Positions 24,927 to 34,718 of a DNA stretch of 64,000 bases are shown piece by piece. Position 1 is the stretch's first letter. Every line of letters starts with the position of its first letter. This DNA comes from Moringa oleifera. Lineage: Eukaryota; Streptophyta; Magnoliopsida; Brassicales; Moringaceae. The notes beneath the pieces were generated by a model that was given only the letters and a program-made list of their open reading frames with translations, did no database searches and had not been told where the DNA came from. The stretch covers positions 1,488,001 to 1,552,000 of the forward strand of contig JAJFZO010000889.1 in assembly GCA_021397835.1 (NCBI GenBank), read 5' to 3'. Made by a program: the position numbers and the translations under genes.

Positions 24927-25304
24927 TGTTGTGATTTGCTGTAGCAGCAGTATAACTACCTATTGCTACATTAAATAGAGTTTTGGCCAAGATCTATAAA
25001 TATCCACTTTGGTCAAGAACTTGAGGGAAGATGGAAAAAAGAGTTGTTGAGAGAACGTTAAGAAATTTTTGAAGAGAGTTTTAAGAATATTTGAAAGGTA
25101 GCTTCCCTTGAATTTGGAACAATCTTCTTATTGTATATAAAGGTTTTTTTTCTAATAAAGAATATCTTGTGTTGCATGGACCCCTAAATATATGTATACT
25201 GCCTATTCACGTATATCTATTTGTTCCTTCTTTATCTTTCTCTTCGGCTAATTTTCTATTGCTATTATTATCTTTGAATTGTTTGTGGTTTCTAATTCTC
25301 AACA
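24927..25304 (+). repeat. 5' LTR of copia relic 3
   Basis: Starts TGTTGTGATT inside the last visible exon of pseudogene E and ends TTCTCAACA, giving a 378-bp TG...CA unit. It is followed by TTAGTATTAGAC, a decayed version of the initiator-Met-tRNA primer site TTGGTATCAGAGC. It contains a TATA-like and polyadenylation-like region (TCTAATAAAGAATATC). The pairing 3' LTR was not found intact. Confidence 0.55.
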
Positions 25305-26118
25305 ATTAGTATTAGACTTTTAGTTGAGATTTTTGATTATGCATAAGATTTTTACTGTAATTCAAAGATGCCAAGGTTAGATTCCACCAGATTTGAGATC
25401 CGAAGTTCAATGATTCAAATTTTCTAGTTTGAAACTTAAAGATGCATGCAAGTCTTGTCAAGGATGGATGTGTTGTAGCCTTTGCTGGAATAGAAAAAGA
25501 AGCTAGAGGAGATGTCAGATACTCATTTGTCAAGAGAGATGAATTGGTAATAATAATTATTCATATAGTGCTAGAAAAGGGGTGATTATATTCAATGTAT
25601 TTGAAGAAACCATTGCAAAGAGGATTATGGAAAATATTGTAGAACCTGCACTCAAAGAAAATGTAGAATAAAGAATGCAAATGAAGCAAATAGCCAAAGG
25701 TAGTTAGAGGAACATTAGCGTTTTTATAAAGTGGGGTGCATAATTATTTTATTTTATTTTATGTATTTGCTTGTGTATATGACTCAAGCCATAGACGTTA
25801 CCATTGAAAGTAAAGAATCTAATGTGACAATTGAATATATCATTGTACGATGAAAATCAATATTAAGGTTTTCGTATAAGTGATTTGACTCCTTTATTAT
25901 AAGCTTAAGGTTTCTATAGACTTCATGTTAATCATGATGCCTACTTATAGTGATGGTTGTTTAATAATTTTATTACCTGTGAATGAGTTATTAATTGCAA
26001 GTGTGTTCCAAACTTTAAAGCTCAGTTGTTCAGAAATTTTAATAGAAATCAGAGTTGCATATGAGATTCTTGGATAACTTCAAAGATTGAAAGAAAGGGA
26101 AAGACTAGTTAAACTTAA
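25305..26118 (+). mobile_element. Copia relic 3, gag side
   Basis: Behind the LTR lies a degenerate gag: VIIFNVFEETIAKRIMENI (about 25,583-25,640) matches the gag segment of copia elements (usual form ...VLFNVFEETTAK...). Stops interrupt all frames. The region ends exactly at the CTTAA target site (26,114-26,118) used by the young element. Confidence 0.6.
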
Positions 26119-26629
26119 TGTTGAGTATGTGTGGAGACTTATCTACAAATGGGTATATATTTATCTGAAAAGATATATATTTATCTGAGATGGCATATAC
26201 TTATCTGAAAGGATATATATGCTTATCTGAAAGGGAATATACTCATCCAAAAGAGTATATACTTATCAAAAAGGATATCTTGAGATTCTCACTCATCTAT
26301 CTTTTGGGCCTTGGGCTCTACTATATAAAGGGGGGACTTCTACCTATGTAATCATCACAATAGAGAGAGTGAGTAAAGTCCTAGGGTTTTATTCTAGTAG
26401 AGTGAGGGCTAGGAAAACGGTTATCTCTCTTGTAATCTATTTTCATAGTGAAAGGGTTTCCTGCAGTGGCTGCACAGTGGATGTAACTCTCAATTGAGGG
26501 TGAACCACTATAAATCTTGTGTTCCTGTGGTTGTTTACTTTCTTCTTGCTTTTATTATTGTTGCTTTCAGGTTATAGGGATTTGATATTTGATCCATCAA
26601 CTAAGGATCTGGTTGTCAAATTCCCAACA
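26119..26629 (+). repeat. 5' LTR of the young copia element
   Basis: TGTTGAGTAT...CCCAACA, 511 bp. The U3 part has an array of TATAC/TTATCTGAAA units (26,150-26,280), a TATA box TATATAAAG (26,322-26,330) and downstream TAAATCTTGTG-like end signals. Nearly identical to 30,657-31,167. Confidence 0.95.
26150..26280 (+). promoter_or_regulatory. U3 tandem motif array and TATA box region of the copia LTR
   Basis: About six degenerate copies of a 20-24 base unit built on ATATATTTATCTGAAA / CATATACTTATCTGAAAGG lie directly upstream of the TATA box at 26,322. The array is repeated in the 3' LTR (about 30,688-30,817). Tandem U3 boxes in Tnt1-type LTRs act as enhancers responding to stress; that role here is inference. 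Confidence 0.5.
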
Positions 26630-26631
26630 AC

Positions 26632-26643
26632 TGGTATCAGAGC
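26632..26643 (+). other. Primer-binding site of the young copia element
   Basis: TGGTATCAGAGC is complementary to the 3' end of plant initiator methionine tRNA, two bases after the 5' LTR, as usual for copia elements. Confidence 0.95.
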
Positions 26644-26666
26644 TTCGGGTTTTGAGATTGAAAGCA

Positions 26667-29600
26667 ATGGGTAGCGAAGAAAACTCATCACATGGGATCA
26701 TCAAGTTCGATGGTACAGATTATGCCTTCTGGAGAATGCAAATCGAGGATTATCTGTATGGGAAAAAGCTGCATGAACCACTTTTGGGTCAAAAGCCTGA
26801 AAAGATTTCAGAAAGCGATTGGAATCTCCTTGATCGACAGGTGCTGGGAGTTATTCGGCTGACACTGTCAAAGAACGTTGCTCACAACGTGGCGAAGGAG
26901 AAAACAACTGCAAGTCTGATGAAGGTGCTATCTGACATGTATGAAAAACCTTCAGCAAACAACAAGGTTTTTCTCATGAAGAAGCTATTCCACTTGAAAA
27001 TGGGTGAAGGTAATTCTGTGGCAACTCATCTTAATGAGTTTAATACAATAGTTAATCAGTTATCTTCTGTTGAGATTGACTTTGATGATGAGGTACGTGC
27101 CTTGATACTATTGGCATCGTTGCCAAATAGTTGGGAGCCCATGAGAGCAGAGATGAGCAATTCTGTTGGGAGTTCAAAATTGAACTTCAATGATGTTCGT
27201 GATCGAGTTCTTGCAGAAGAGATTCGGAGGATCGATTCAGGTGAAACATCAGTTGCAAATTCTGCCCTAAATGTTGAAAACAGGGGAAGAGAAAGTGACA
27301 GAAACTCTGATCGCAATAAGGGCAAATCTAAGTCAAGGAATGGAAGAAGCAAATCTAGAACTGGAAGAAATCTGGAATGCTGGAACTGTAAGAAAAAGGG
27401 CCACATGAAGAAAGACTGTCGCTTACTGAAGAAAAAAGGTGAGCATAAAGATGACACTGCAAATGCTGTAACAGATGAGGTAGATGATGCTTTACTCTTG
27501 GCTATTGATAATCCTCTTGAGTCTTGGGTTTTAGATTCTGGGGCGTCTTTTCATACCACTGCATATGGCAAAATAATAGAAAATTATGTTGCTGGAAATT
27601 TTGGGAAGGTTTATCTTGCAGATGGAGAACCTTTGAATATTGTTGGTATGGGTGATGTTAAATTGAAGATGCCAAATGGGAATATCTGGAAGATTCAAAA
27701 GGTGAGACATGTGCCAAAGTTGATGAGAAATCTAATTTCTGTTGGACAGCTTGATAGTGAAGGGCATAGGGTGACTTTCAATGATAATGCTTGGAAAGTT
27801 ACCAAAGGTGCCATGGTTGTTGCTCAAGGAAGCAAAACTGGAACTCTCTATATGACTTCAAGTTGCAAGGATACAGTGGCTGCTGTTGACACTGGTATGA
27901 ACTCTGACTTATGGCATTGCAGACTTGGGCATATGAGTGAAAAGGGAATGAAGGTCATGGTGGCAAATGGTAATTTGCCAGATTTAAAATCTGTAGAGCA
28001 CAAGTTGTGTGAAAGCTGCATCCTTGGCAAACAGAAAAGGGTCAGCTTCTCCAAAGCAGGAAAGCAGTTGAAGCAGCAAAAACTAGAGTTAGTTCATACA
28101 GATGTATGGGGGCCTTCGACTGTGACGTCTCTTGGGGGATCCAGCTACTATGTGACTTTCATTGATGACTCAACCAGAAAGGTATGGATTTATTTTCTAA
28201 AGAATAAATCTGATGTATTTGATGCTTTCAGGAAATGGAAAGCCATGGTTGAGAATGAAATTAATCTTAAAGTTAAGTGTTTGAGATCTGATAATGGTGG
28301 AGAATACATTGATGGGGATTTCAAACAGTTTTGTGCTGACAATGGGATCAAGATGGAGAAGACTACTCCAGGTACACCTCAGCAGAATGGTGTTGCAGAA
28401 AGGATGAACAGAACACTGAATGAGCGTGCAAGGAGCATGAGAATGCATGCAGGGTTGCCCAAGGCATTTTGGGCAGATGCAGTTAACACTGCGGCCTATT
28501 TAATCAATAGGGGCCCTTCAGTTCCTTTGGATTGCAGAATACCCGAGGAGGTTTGGAGTGGCAAAAAGGTAAATCTGTCTTTTCTAAGAATATTTGGCTG
28601 CCTGTCGTACATCCATATTGATGCTGTTGCTAGAGGTAAACTTGATCCTAAATCAAAAAAATGTTTTTTCATTGGATATGGTGACAATGAGTTTGGTTAT
28701 CGTTTCTGGGATAACCAAAACAGGAAGATCATTAGGAGCAGGGATGTAATCTTCAATGAGCAAGTTCTGTACAAGGATAGTTTGGGCAAGAGTTCAGAAG
28801 TAACAGATTCTGAGGTAAAAAGGCCTGAAGTGATCCACTTGAGAGACATTCCAGTGAATCAGTTGCAACAGAATACTGAGGAAGTTGAAGATGACATTGC
28901 TGAGCAAAATCAGGAAAGTATGGCTCCAGAGGTAAATCCAACCACTCCTGTGACAGAAGTGAGAAGATCTTCCAGGACTGTGAGACCACCACAGAGATTT
29001 TCACCATCTCTGAACTACATCTTGTTGACTGATAGAGGTGAACCAGAGAGTTTTGATGAAGCTTTGCAGGGTGATGAATCAATCAAGTGGGAGTTAGCCA
29101 TGAAAGATGAGATGAACTCTCTCATGAGTAATCAAACATGGGAGTTGGCAGAACTACCACAAGGAAAAAGGGCCTTGCAGAACAAATGGGTTTACCGGAT
29201 AAAAGAAGAACATGATGGCAACAAGCGGTATAAAGCAAGGTTAGTAGTTAAAGGCTTTCAACAAAAGGAAGGGATTGACTACACAGAGATTTTCTCCCCA
29301 GTGGTTAAGTTGACTACAATCAGAATAGTGCTTGGGTTAGTGGCTCAGGAAGATTTGCATCTGCAACAAATGGATGTAAAAACAGCTTTTCTTCATGGTG
29401 ACTTGGAGGAAGAAATTTACATGAAACAGCCACAAGGATTTGAAGTCAAAGGTAAGGAGAAAATGGTATGCAAACTTATGAAAAGTTTGTATGGGTTAAA
29501 ACAAGCTCCAAGACAGTGGTATAAGAAGTTTGACAACTTCATGGGTGACAATGGTTTCTTAAGGTGCCAGGCAGACCATTGTTGTTATGTTAAGAGGTAT

Positions 29601-30587
29601 GATAACTCTTACATTATATTACTGCTGTATGTTGATGATATGTTAATTGCTGGAGCTAATCTGCATGAGATAGAGAAATTAAAGAGTAAGCTTTCAAAGA
29701 AGTTTGCTATGAAGGATTTGGGTTCTGCCAAACAAATCCTTGGGATGAGAATCACCAGGGAAAAGGGAATTCTCAAGCTATCTCAGGAGAAATACATCAA
29801 CAAAGTGCTTGCTAGATTCAGAATGGATGGTGCCAAACCAGTGAGTACACCTTTGGCTAGTCATTTCAGACTATCCAAGAGTCAGTCTCCCTCAACTGAT
29901 GATGAAATTGCATATATGGGCAAGGTGCGTTATGCTTCTGCTATTGGGAGTCTAATGTATGCCACAGTATGTACAAGACCAGACATAGCACATGCAATGG
30001 GAGTTGTTAGCAGGTATATGAGCAATCCAGGAAAGCAACACTGGGAAGCAGTTAAATGGATCTTCAGGTATTTGAAGAGCACTGCAGACTTCGCTTTATA
30101 CTTCAGAAAAACAGATATGGGCTTGCATGGTTATGTTGATGCTGATATGGCTGGTGACATCGACAGCAGAAAAAGTACTACAGGGTATGTTTATACATTG
30201 GGTGGTACTGCAATCAGTTGGATGTCTAAACTACAAAAGATAGTTGCACTTTCGACCACAGAGGCTGAATATGTTGCTCTTACAGAAGCAAGCAAGGAGA
30301 TGATATGGTTGTTATCTTTCCTAAATGAACTGGGGCACAGGTTTGAAAAAGGTATGTTGCATTGTGACAGCCAGAGTGCCATTCACTTGGCAAAGAACCC
30401 TATGTATCATGCTAGAACGAAGCATATACAAGTCAGATATCACTTCATAAGATCAGCTTTGGAAGATGGTATCTTGTCACTCGAAAAGATACAAGGAAGT
30501 CAGAATCCAGCTGATATGCTAACCAAGGTTGTTACAATCAAGAAACTGAAGTTGTGTACAACTTCAGTGGGGCTTCTCAGCTGCTGA
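26667..30587 (+). CDS. Ty1-copia Gag-Pol polyprotein (intact, 1306 residues)
   Basis: The frame is open further upstream, but the first ATG is at 26,667 (MGSEENSSH), after the primer site. Domains in order: UBN2/DUF4219-type gag (about 1-200); zinc knuckle C-x2-C-x4-H-x4-C from residue 238 (CWNCKKKGHMKKDC); aspartic protease LDSGASFHT (Asp about 290); pre-integrase with HCRLGH and CESC; integrase catalytic triad Asp479 (HTDVWGP), Asp542 (SDNGGEY) and Glu578 (GVAERMNR), a D-D-x35-E arrangement; copia reverse transcriptase with FLHGDLEEEIYMKQPQGF and YVDD (about 988-991); RNase H with DADMAGD and STTEAEYVAL; and a C-terminal NPADMLTK motif. No stop or frameshift. It makes virus-like particles, reverse-transcribes the RNA and integrates the cDNA. 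All key residues appear intact. Confidence 0.97.
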   Translation: MGSEENSSHGIIKFDGTDYAFWRMQIEDYLYGKKLHEPLLGQKPEKISESDWNLLDRQVLGVIRLTLSKNVAHNVAKEKTTASLMKVLSDMYEKPSANNKVFLMKKLFHLKMGEGNSVATHLNEFNTIVNQLSSVEIDFDDEVRALILLASLPNSWEPMRAEMSNSVGSSKLNFNDVRDRVLAEEIRRIDSGETSVANSALNVENRGRESDRNSDRNKGKSKSRNGRSKSRTGRNLECWNCKKKGHMKKDCRLLKKKGEHKDDTANAVTDEVDDALLLAIDNPLESWVLDSGASFHTTAYGKIIENYVAGNFGKVYLADGEPLNIVGMGDVKLKMPNGNIWKIQKVRHVPKLMRNLISVGQLDSEGHRVTFNDNAWKVTKGAMVVAQGSKTGTLYMTSSCKDTVAAVDTGMNSDLWHCRLGHMSEKGMKVMVANGNLPDLKSVEHKLCESCILGKQKRVSFSKAGKQLKQQKLELVHTDVWGPSTVTSLGGSSYYVTFIDDSTRKVWIYFLKNKSDVFDAFRKWKAMVENEINLKVKCLRSDNGGEYIDGDFKQFCADNGIKMEKTTPGTPQQNGVAERMNRTLNERARSMRMHAGLPKAFWADAVNTAAYLINRGPSVPLDCRIPEEVWSGKKVNLSFLRIFGCLSYIHIDAVARGKLDPKSKKCFFIGYGDNEFGYRFWDNQNRKIIRSRDVIFNEQVLYKDSLGKSSEVTDSEVKRPEVIHLRDIPVNQLQQNTEEVEDDIAEQNQESMAPEVNPTTPVTEVRRSSRTVRPPQRFSPSLNYILLTDRGEPESFDEALQGDESIKWELAMKDEMNSLMSNQTWELAELPQGKRALQNKWVYRIKEEHDGNKRYKARLVVKGFQQKEGIDYTEIFSPVVKLTTIRIVLGLVAQEDLHLQQMDVKTAFLHGDLEEEIYMKQPQGFEVKGKEKMVCKLMKSLYGLKQAPRQWYKKFDNFMGDNGFLRCQADHCCYVKRYDNSYIILLLYVDDMLIAGANLHEIEKLKSKLSKKFAMKDLGSAKQILGMRITREKGILKLSQEKYINKVLARFRMDGAKPVSTPLASHFRLSKSQSPSTDDEIAYMGKVRYASAIGSLMYATVCTRPDIAHAMGVVSRYMSNPGKQHWEAVKWIFRYLKSTADFALYFRKTDMGLHGYVDADMAGDIDSRKSTTGYVYTLGGTAISWMSKLQKIVALSTTEAEYVALTEASKEMIWLLSFLNELGHRFEKGMLHCDSQSAIHLAKNPMYHARTKHIQVRYHFIRSALEDGILSLEKIQGSQNPADMLTKVVTIKKLKLCTTSVGLLSC

Positions 30588-30645
30588 TTGGGAAGTCATG
30601 GCCAGTGCAGGTGGAAGAAACAATTGAGATAATGAATTAGTCTCC

Positions 30646-30656
30646 AAGTGGGAGAT
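30646..30656 (+). other. Polypurine tract of the young copia element
   Basis: AAGTGGGAGAT immediately precedes the 3' LTR (TGTTGAG at 30,657). It is the plus-strand primer for reverse transcription. Confidence 0.9.
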
Positions 30657-31167
30657 TGTTGAGTATGTGTGGAGACTTATCTACAAATGGGTATATATTT
30701 ATCTGAAAAGATATATATTTATCTGAGATGGCATATACTTATCTGAAAGGATATATATGCTTATCTGAAAGGAATATACTCATCCAAAAGAGTATATACT
30801 TATCAAAAAGGATATCTTGAGATTCTCACTCATCTATCTTTTGGGCCTTGGGCTCTACTATATAAAGGGGGGACTTCTACCTATGTAATCATCACAATAG
30901 AGAGAGTGAGTAAGAGTCCTAGGGTTTTATTCTAGTAGAGTGAGGGCTAGGGAAACAGTTATCTCTCTTGTAATCTATTTTCATAGTGAAAGGGTTTCCT
31001 GCAGTGGCTGCAAAGTGGATGTAACTCTCAATTGAGGGTGAACCACTATAAATCTTGTGTTCCTGTGGTTGTTTACTTTCTTCTTGCTTTTATTATTGTT
31101 GCTTTCAGGTTATAGGGATTTGATATTTGATCCATCAACTAAGGATCTGGTTGTCAAATTCCCAACA
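30657..31167 (+). repeat. 3' LTR of the young copia element
   Basis: 511 bp. Against the 5' LTR: GGGA to GGA in one unit of the U3 array, AAAG to AAGAG before TCCTAGGG, GGAAAACGG to GGGAAACAG (two changes) and GCACAG to GCAAAG. Followed by the CTTAA target duplicate. Confidence 0.95.
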
Positions 31168-32700
31168 CTTAAGAGCTAAGTTGACAGGATTTTGCGATAT
31201 TTCATTCTGCAAGATATCCAACAGTCAATATCCCATTTTTTATTACTTAATAGTTGTCTTCAAAACAATTACCTAACATAGAAGCCGAAAAGACAGAAGT
31301 GTTTTAAATATTATATTCATTGTAATATGAAATTTTATGTTGTTGTGATGTGTAAAGATCTGACATTACACGCCTTAATGGTTAACTAAGTAGAGATCAT
31401 TGGATAATTATGAAGTTTTTTTATTTTAAAAGAAACTTTATGGGTTACATTGTATAATAGTGATCGAGATTTTTTTGTTGGTTGATTTTATGAATGTTGA
31501 TTATGTAAGAAATTGAGTTGATTTTCACCACAAAAGATTTACAATGATGACCACATAGCTGATTACTAATGAAGTTTCTTAAAAGAGAGGAGGACATTCA
31601 AACTTCTCTTAGGTTTGTTGTTAATTGATCAATGATAACATTTGATGAGAACTTTTTCTATCCTTATTTCTTTTTTTAAACTTTGTAGAATCTATTTCAT
31701 CTAGTCTTTGATGCTTATTTAAGAATTTAAACTTTTGATAATTATCGCGAAAATAAATATCATTTTCACTAGTCATTATTATTTTTGTAAATACTCAAGA
31801 GATGAGGCAGTTTTAAGTATCTTATTCTTATGTTGCATATTCTACCAAGAGTTGTGAAGTTTTCTAACCTTAGGAGAGGGTTCTTCTAGAGAAAAGTTTA
31901 GAGAGTAAGAAATGCTAATATTCTTAGAAGTTTTCTTCTAATAAAAAATATCTTGTTTTGTATCGTGCCTGTAGATATAGGCTATCAAATCATTTAAATT
32001 TATTTATTCTCGCTTAATTTTTTTATCTTATTTTTTATTATTATTATTATTTTAAATACTTATTTTATGCATATCTACTTTCCTTAATTCCCAATAACGA
32101 ATTCTATAAATTTTCATATGGTAGGAAACCACTTCTGATTTTATAAAACAAAGTTAAACTCAAGTGGAGAAGTAGAAATATACAAAACATAACTTCTTAT
32201 GAAGGGTTTAATGCAAAAGCATGAAGTTGATTGTGAAGAGACTTTTGTTCCTTTTGAAGTGTTTAAAGTTTGTGCTTTACTTTTAGCCTTGACAACTCAA
32301 ATTAAGAGGATGACAACTGTATGAAATGGATATCAAATCCCCTTTCCCTACCGGTTTCCTTAAAAGAAGAAGCACTAATTTGTTGATCAACCATTTGTTG
32401 TATAAAGCAAGGAGAAGCACATACCCAGTTTTTTGAAATGACTGACATGGATGTTTTTCATTATTTTCTCAAGATCAAAGTTAAACAAGGTTGAAAAAGA
32501 GGATATTATCTTGTAATAAAAGTATGCAAAAGACACGTTTAAAATTGATTAAAAATGATGAAAGCGAAGAGTACAACAAGATCAAATGTCATGTTTAGTG
32601 TTAGCTTGTTAAGCAGATTCATCATATCACCAAGAAAAGTAAAAATGGTCAGAAACAGAAAATGTTTTTGGTTATGTCAAAGGAACTCTTAGATTAAGAA
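31168..32700 (+). mobile_element. Copia relic 3, distal part
   Basis: Continues relic 3 after the young insertion. At 32,150-32,420 a reverse transcriptase start is readable: MKGLMQKHEVDCEETFVPFE (about 32,199-32,258), then a TTQIKRMTT region. A DMDVFHYFLKIKVKQ-like piece follows near 32,445-32,490 and a GYVKGTL-like piece near 32,670. All frames contain stops. An AT-rich LTR-like stretch (about 31,770-32,095, sharing TCTAATAAAAAATATCTTG with the relic 3 5' LTR) precedes the RT, so two related relics may be joined here. Non-functional. Confidence 0.6.
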
Positions 32701-33425
32701 ATGCACAGTAAAAAATTTCAAATTAATTTTAAATAAATACCTTTGTATGGTTATCACTTTTTGGTTATAGCTAAACAGAAAGTTGCAAATGTTCGTCAAA
32801 GCAACTTTCTTCATTTCAAGTCCCTCAACCTTGTTTTTGAAAAAAATTTCTTGGCTTCGTTTTATCATGGATAACTTTCTTTTAAAGAAAAAGATGAAAA
32901 TCATAAGATATTCTTCTACATATATTTGCATTTGTGATAATGTTTGGAACAAAATTTTAACATGTCATTATTTAAAAAAAATAAATATAATATTTTATTT
33001 TCATTTTTATTTGTTAATATAATAAATTTAAAATTAATTATTTTAAAAAATATTATTGTAATTCGGAAGTAATGAGATAATTTAAGTGTTGGGTAGTGTG
33101 TGAGATAATGGGGTCAATTGTATTTTGAGGTCATTTGTATTTTGAGGTCATTTGTTTGCCATCTACCTAGTACCTAATTCTTAGTCTTTTCCCGCCAAAA
33201 GTAACAGAATTAATGACTGGCAGAGCATTCTAGCAAACCGTGTCTCTTGCTGTTGGAGGCCACGCTCCTTCACACTGGCGTGTGATGCTCCCTAATTACC
33301 ATCCATAGCGACTCTCCCTTGCCTTGTCAATACCTGTCTCCGCTGCATTTCTCTCTCATCCCGCTCAGAACTTCCTTGCTGCTCCCTCTCTCTCCCTCTC
33401 CAAAAGTCTGTGTTGTCTCTCTCCC
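32701..33425 (+). promoter_or_regulatory. Upstream region of the fasciclin-like gene
   Basis: AT-rich DNA to ~33,060, then more balanced sequence. A 17-base direct repeat (TGTATTTTGAGGTCATT, twice in a row, about 33,119-33,152) is present. No clear TATA box was seen. CT-rich leader sequence (33,330-33,425) precedes the ATG. Confidence 0.4.
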
Positions 33426-34718
33426 ATGGCGATTTCTCCGCAGACACCGATTCTCCTTGTTCTTGTCTCATTCTTCATGCTCTGCATTTCGCGAGCTACC
33501 GCAGTTAATGAAAATCTCGAAGCAAGCTTCACTGCCTCTCATCCGCTACCAGCAGCTCGACCCCGTCTCCTCACTCCACCACCACCACTACCATCAACTG
33601 CATCTTCTCAAGATAGCCATGATCATTTCTCCCACACGGCTCTCCTGGCCCCAATCCTCTCTCACCTTGGCTACAACGAGCTCGCCGTGGCCGCACATTC
33701 TTTCTCCCGAGACTCGTCAACCGCCTGGTCTGGTCCCTACACACTCTTCGCGCCTTCCGATTCCTCTGTCCGTGCTTGCTATTCTTGTTCTGTGCCTTCT
33801 GTTCTCCGCGAGCACATAGTTCCTGGCCTCTTCACCATGAACTATCTCAGCAGGCTCGCTTTCGGTACCAAGATCGAGACCATTAGCCCTGGCCGTTGCA
33901 TCACTATCACCTCCTCCAAGAATAACAAGGCAGTCCCCAGTGTTTTTATAGGAGGCGTGGCGATCACGCATCCCGATCTCTTTAACAACGGCCTCGTGGT
34001 TATCCATGGAATCCAAGGCTACATCTCTCCTCTCTCTCCCTTTTCCTGCGACGTTCAAAGATTGAGCTCTCTGTCATTCCCGATCCAGCAAGATCGTGCT
34101 CGCCAGATTAACCCACAACCTGCCATCATGCGCCTCATGCTAAGGGACGCCATTCACAGGCTCCGCAACAACGGATTCGCCATGGTCTCCCTGGCAATGA
34201 AGGTCAAGTACACGGAACTTGTGACGCTCAGTGACATGACCATTTTCGCTGTCGATGACATGTCCATCTTTTCCGGTTCGCATACTTACCTCAGCAACTT
34301 CAGGTTTCATATCGTGCCGAACCGCTACTTGACCATGGCGGATCTGGAGAAGTTTAAAGTAGGGACAACGCTGCCGACCTTGGACAGGGGCCAGGATCTT
34401 GTGGTCACAACGGCAGGGGGAGCTATTGCGGCGGCTCCCCTTAGGATTAACTATGTGATGCTGAAAGTCCCTGAGCTGATTCGCAACCTCAAGATTGTGG
34501 TGCACGCCGTGATCTTGCCGTTTCCACATATTCATCCTGTGACTGGTGTGTATGATGGGATACTGACAGCAGTAGGATCAGATGGTGGAAATCATGCTTT
34601 GGTTGATCGGACCATGGAGGGGACTTGCTCATCTCTTGACGAGGACGGCAGATGTAGTGCATCCCTGATGTCCAATGACAAGGCAATGGGGGATGCTGAA
34701 GATCACCATGGCCTTTAA
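33426..34718 (+). CDS. Fasciclin-like arabinogalactan protein with two FAS1 domains (FLA21-like)
   Basis: Single-exon frame of 430 residues starting at MAISPQTP. The open frame reaches further upstream only through non-ATG codons, so this ATG is chosen. Signal peptide about 1-26 (hydrophobic LLVLVSFFMLC, cleavage near ATA). A Pro/Ser/Ala-rich stretch (about 37-62, with a short Pro run) may carry arabinogalactan. FAS1 domain 1 is about 72-205, with H1-type YTLFAPSD (105-112) and H2-type VVIHGIQGYISP. FAS1 domain 2 is about 236-368, with MTIFAVDD (271-278) and LKIVVHAVILPF. There is no hydrophobic C-terminal tail, so no GPI anchor is expected; the acidic end SNDKAMGDAEDHHGL is hydrophilic. Secreted or cell-wall protein with adhesive FAS1 folds. 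FLA19/20/21-type proteins also lack the anchor and are the closest match from memory. Confidence 0.88.
   Translation: MAISPQTPILLVLVSFFMLCISRATAVNENLEASFTASHPLPAARPRLLTPPPPLPSTASSQDSHDHFSHTALLAPILSHLGYNELAVAAHSFSRDSSTAWSGPYTLFAPSDSSVRACYSCSVPSVLREHIVPGLFTMNYLSRLAFGTKIETISPGRCITITSSKNNKAVPSVFIGGVAITHPDLFNNGLVVIHGIQGYISPLSPFSCDVQRLSSLSFPIQQDRARQINPQPAIMRLMLRDAIHRLRNNGFAMVSLAMKVKYTELVTLSDMTIFAVDDMSIFSGSHTYLSNFRFHIVPNRYLTMADLEKFKVGTTLPTLDRGQDLVVTTAGGAIAAAPLRINYVMLKVPELIRNLKIVVHAVILPFPHIHPVTGVYDGILTAVGSDGGNHALVDRTMEGTCSSLDEDGRCSASLMSNDKAMGDAEDHHGL

Larger units (their letters stand above)
26119..31167 (+). mobile_element. Young, apparently complete Ty1-copia retrotransposon (5,049 bp)
   Basis: Complete structure: 5' LTR 26,119-26,629, primer-binding site, one Gag-Pol frame, polypurine tract 30,646-30,656 and 3' LTR 30,657-31,167. 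The 5-bp target duplication CTTAA sits at 26,114-26,118 and 31,168-31,172. The two 511-bp LTRs differ, by eye, at three substitutions and two single-base indels. With an uninterrupted polyprotein this indicates a recent insertion that may still be transposition-competent. Domain order Gag-PR-IN-RT-RH is that of Ty1-copia (Pseudoviridae); similarity to Tnt1-type polyproteins suggests the Tork/TAR side of the family, which I cannot confirm. It is inserted in the middle of copia relic 3, in the same orientation. Confidence 0.95.

Noticed and set aside
26589..26666. Upstream extension of the copia polyprotein frame
   Set aside because: It begins at a non-ATG codon inside the LTR and spans the primer-binding site; the first ATG is 26,667.
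27056..30382. Minus-strand open frames within the copia polyprotein
   Set aside because: Shadows of the intact Gag-Pol frame; no independent similarity.
33324..33425. Longer N-terminus for the fasciclin-like protein
   Set aside because: It would need a TTG start. The ATG at 33,426 is followed at once by a good signal peptide.
33319..33819. Second open frame overlapping the start of the fasciclin-like gene
   Set aside because: Ser/Leu/Pro-rich out-of-frame shadow of a C/T-rich coding sequence.
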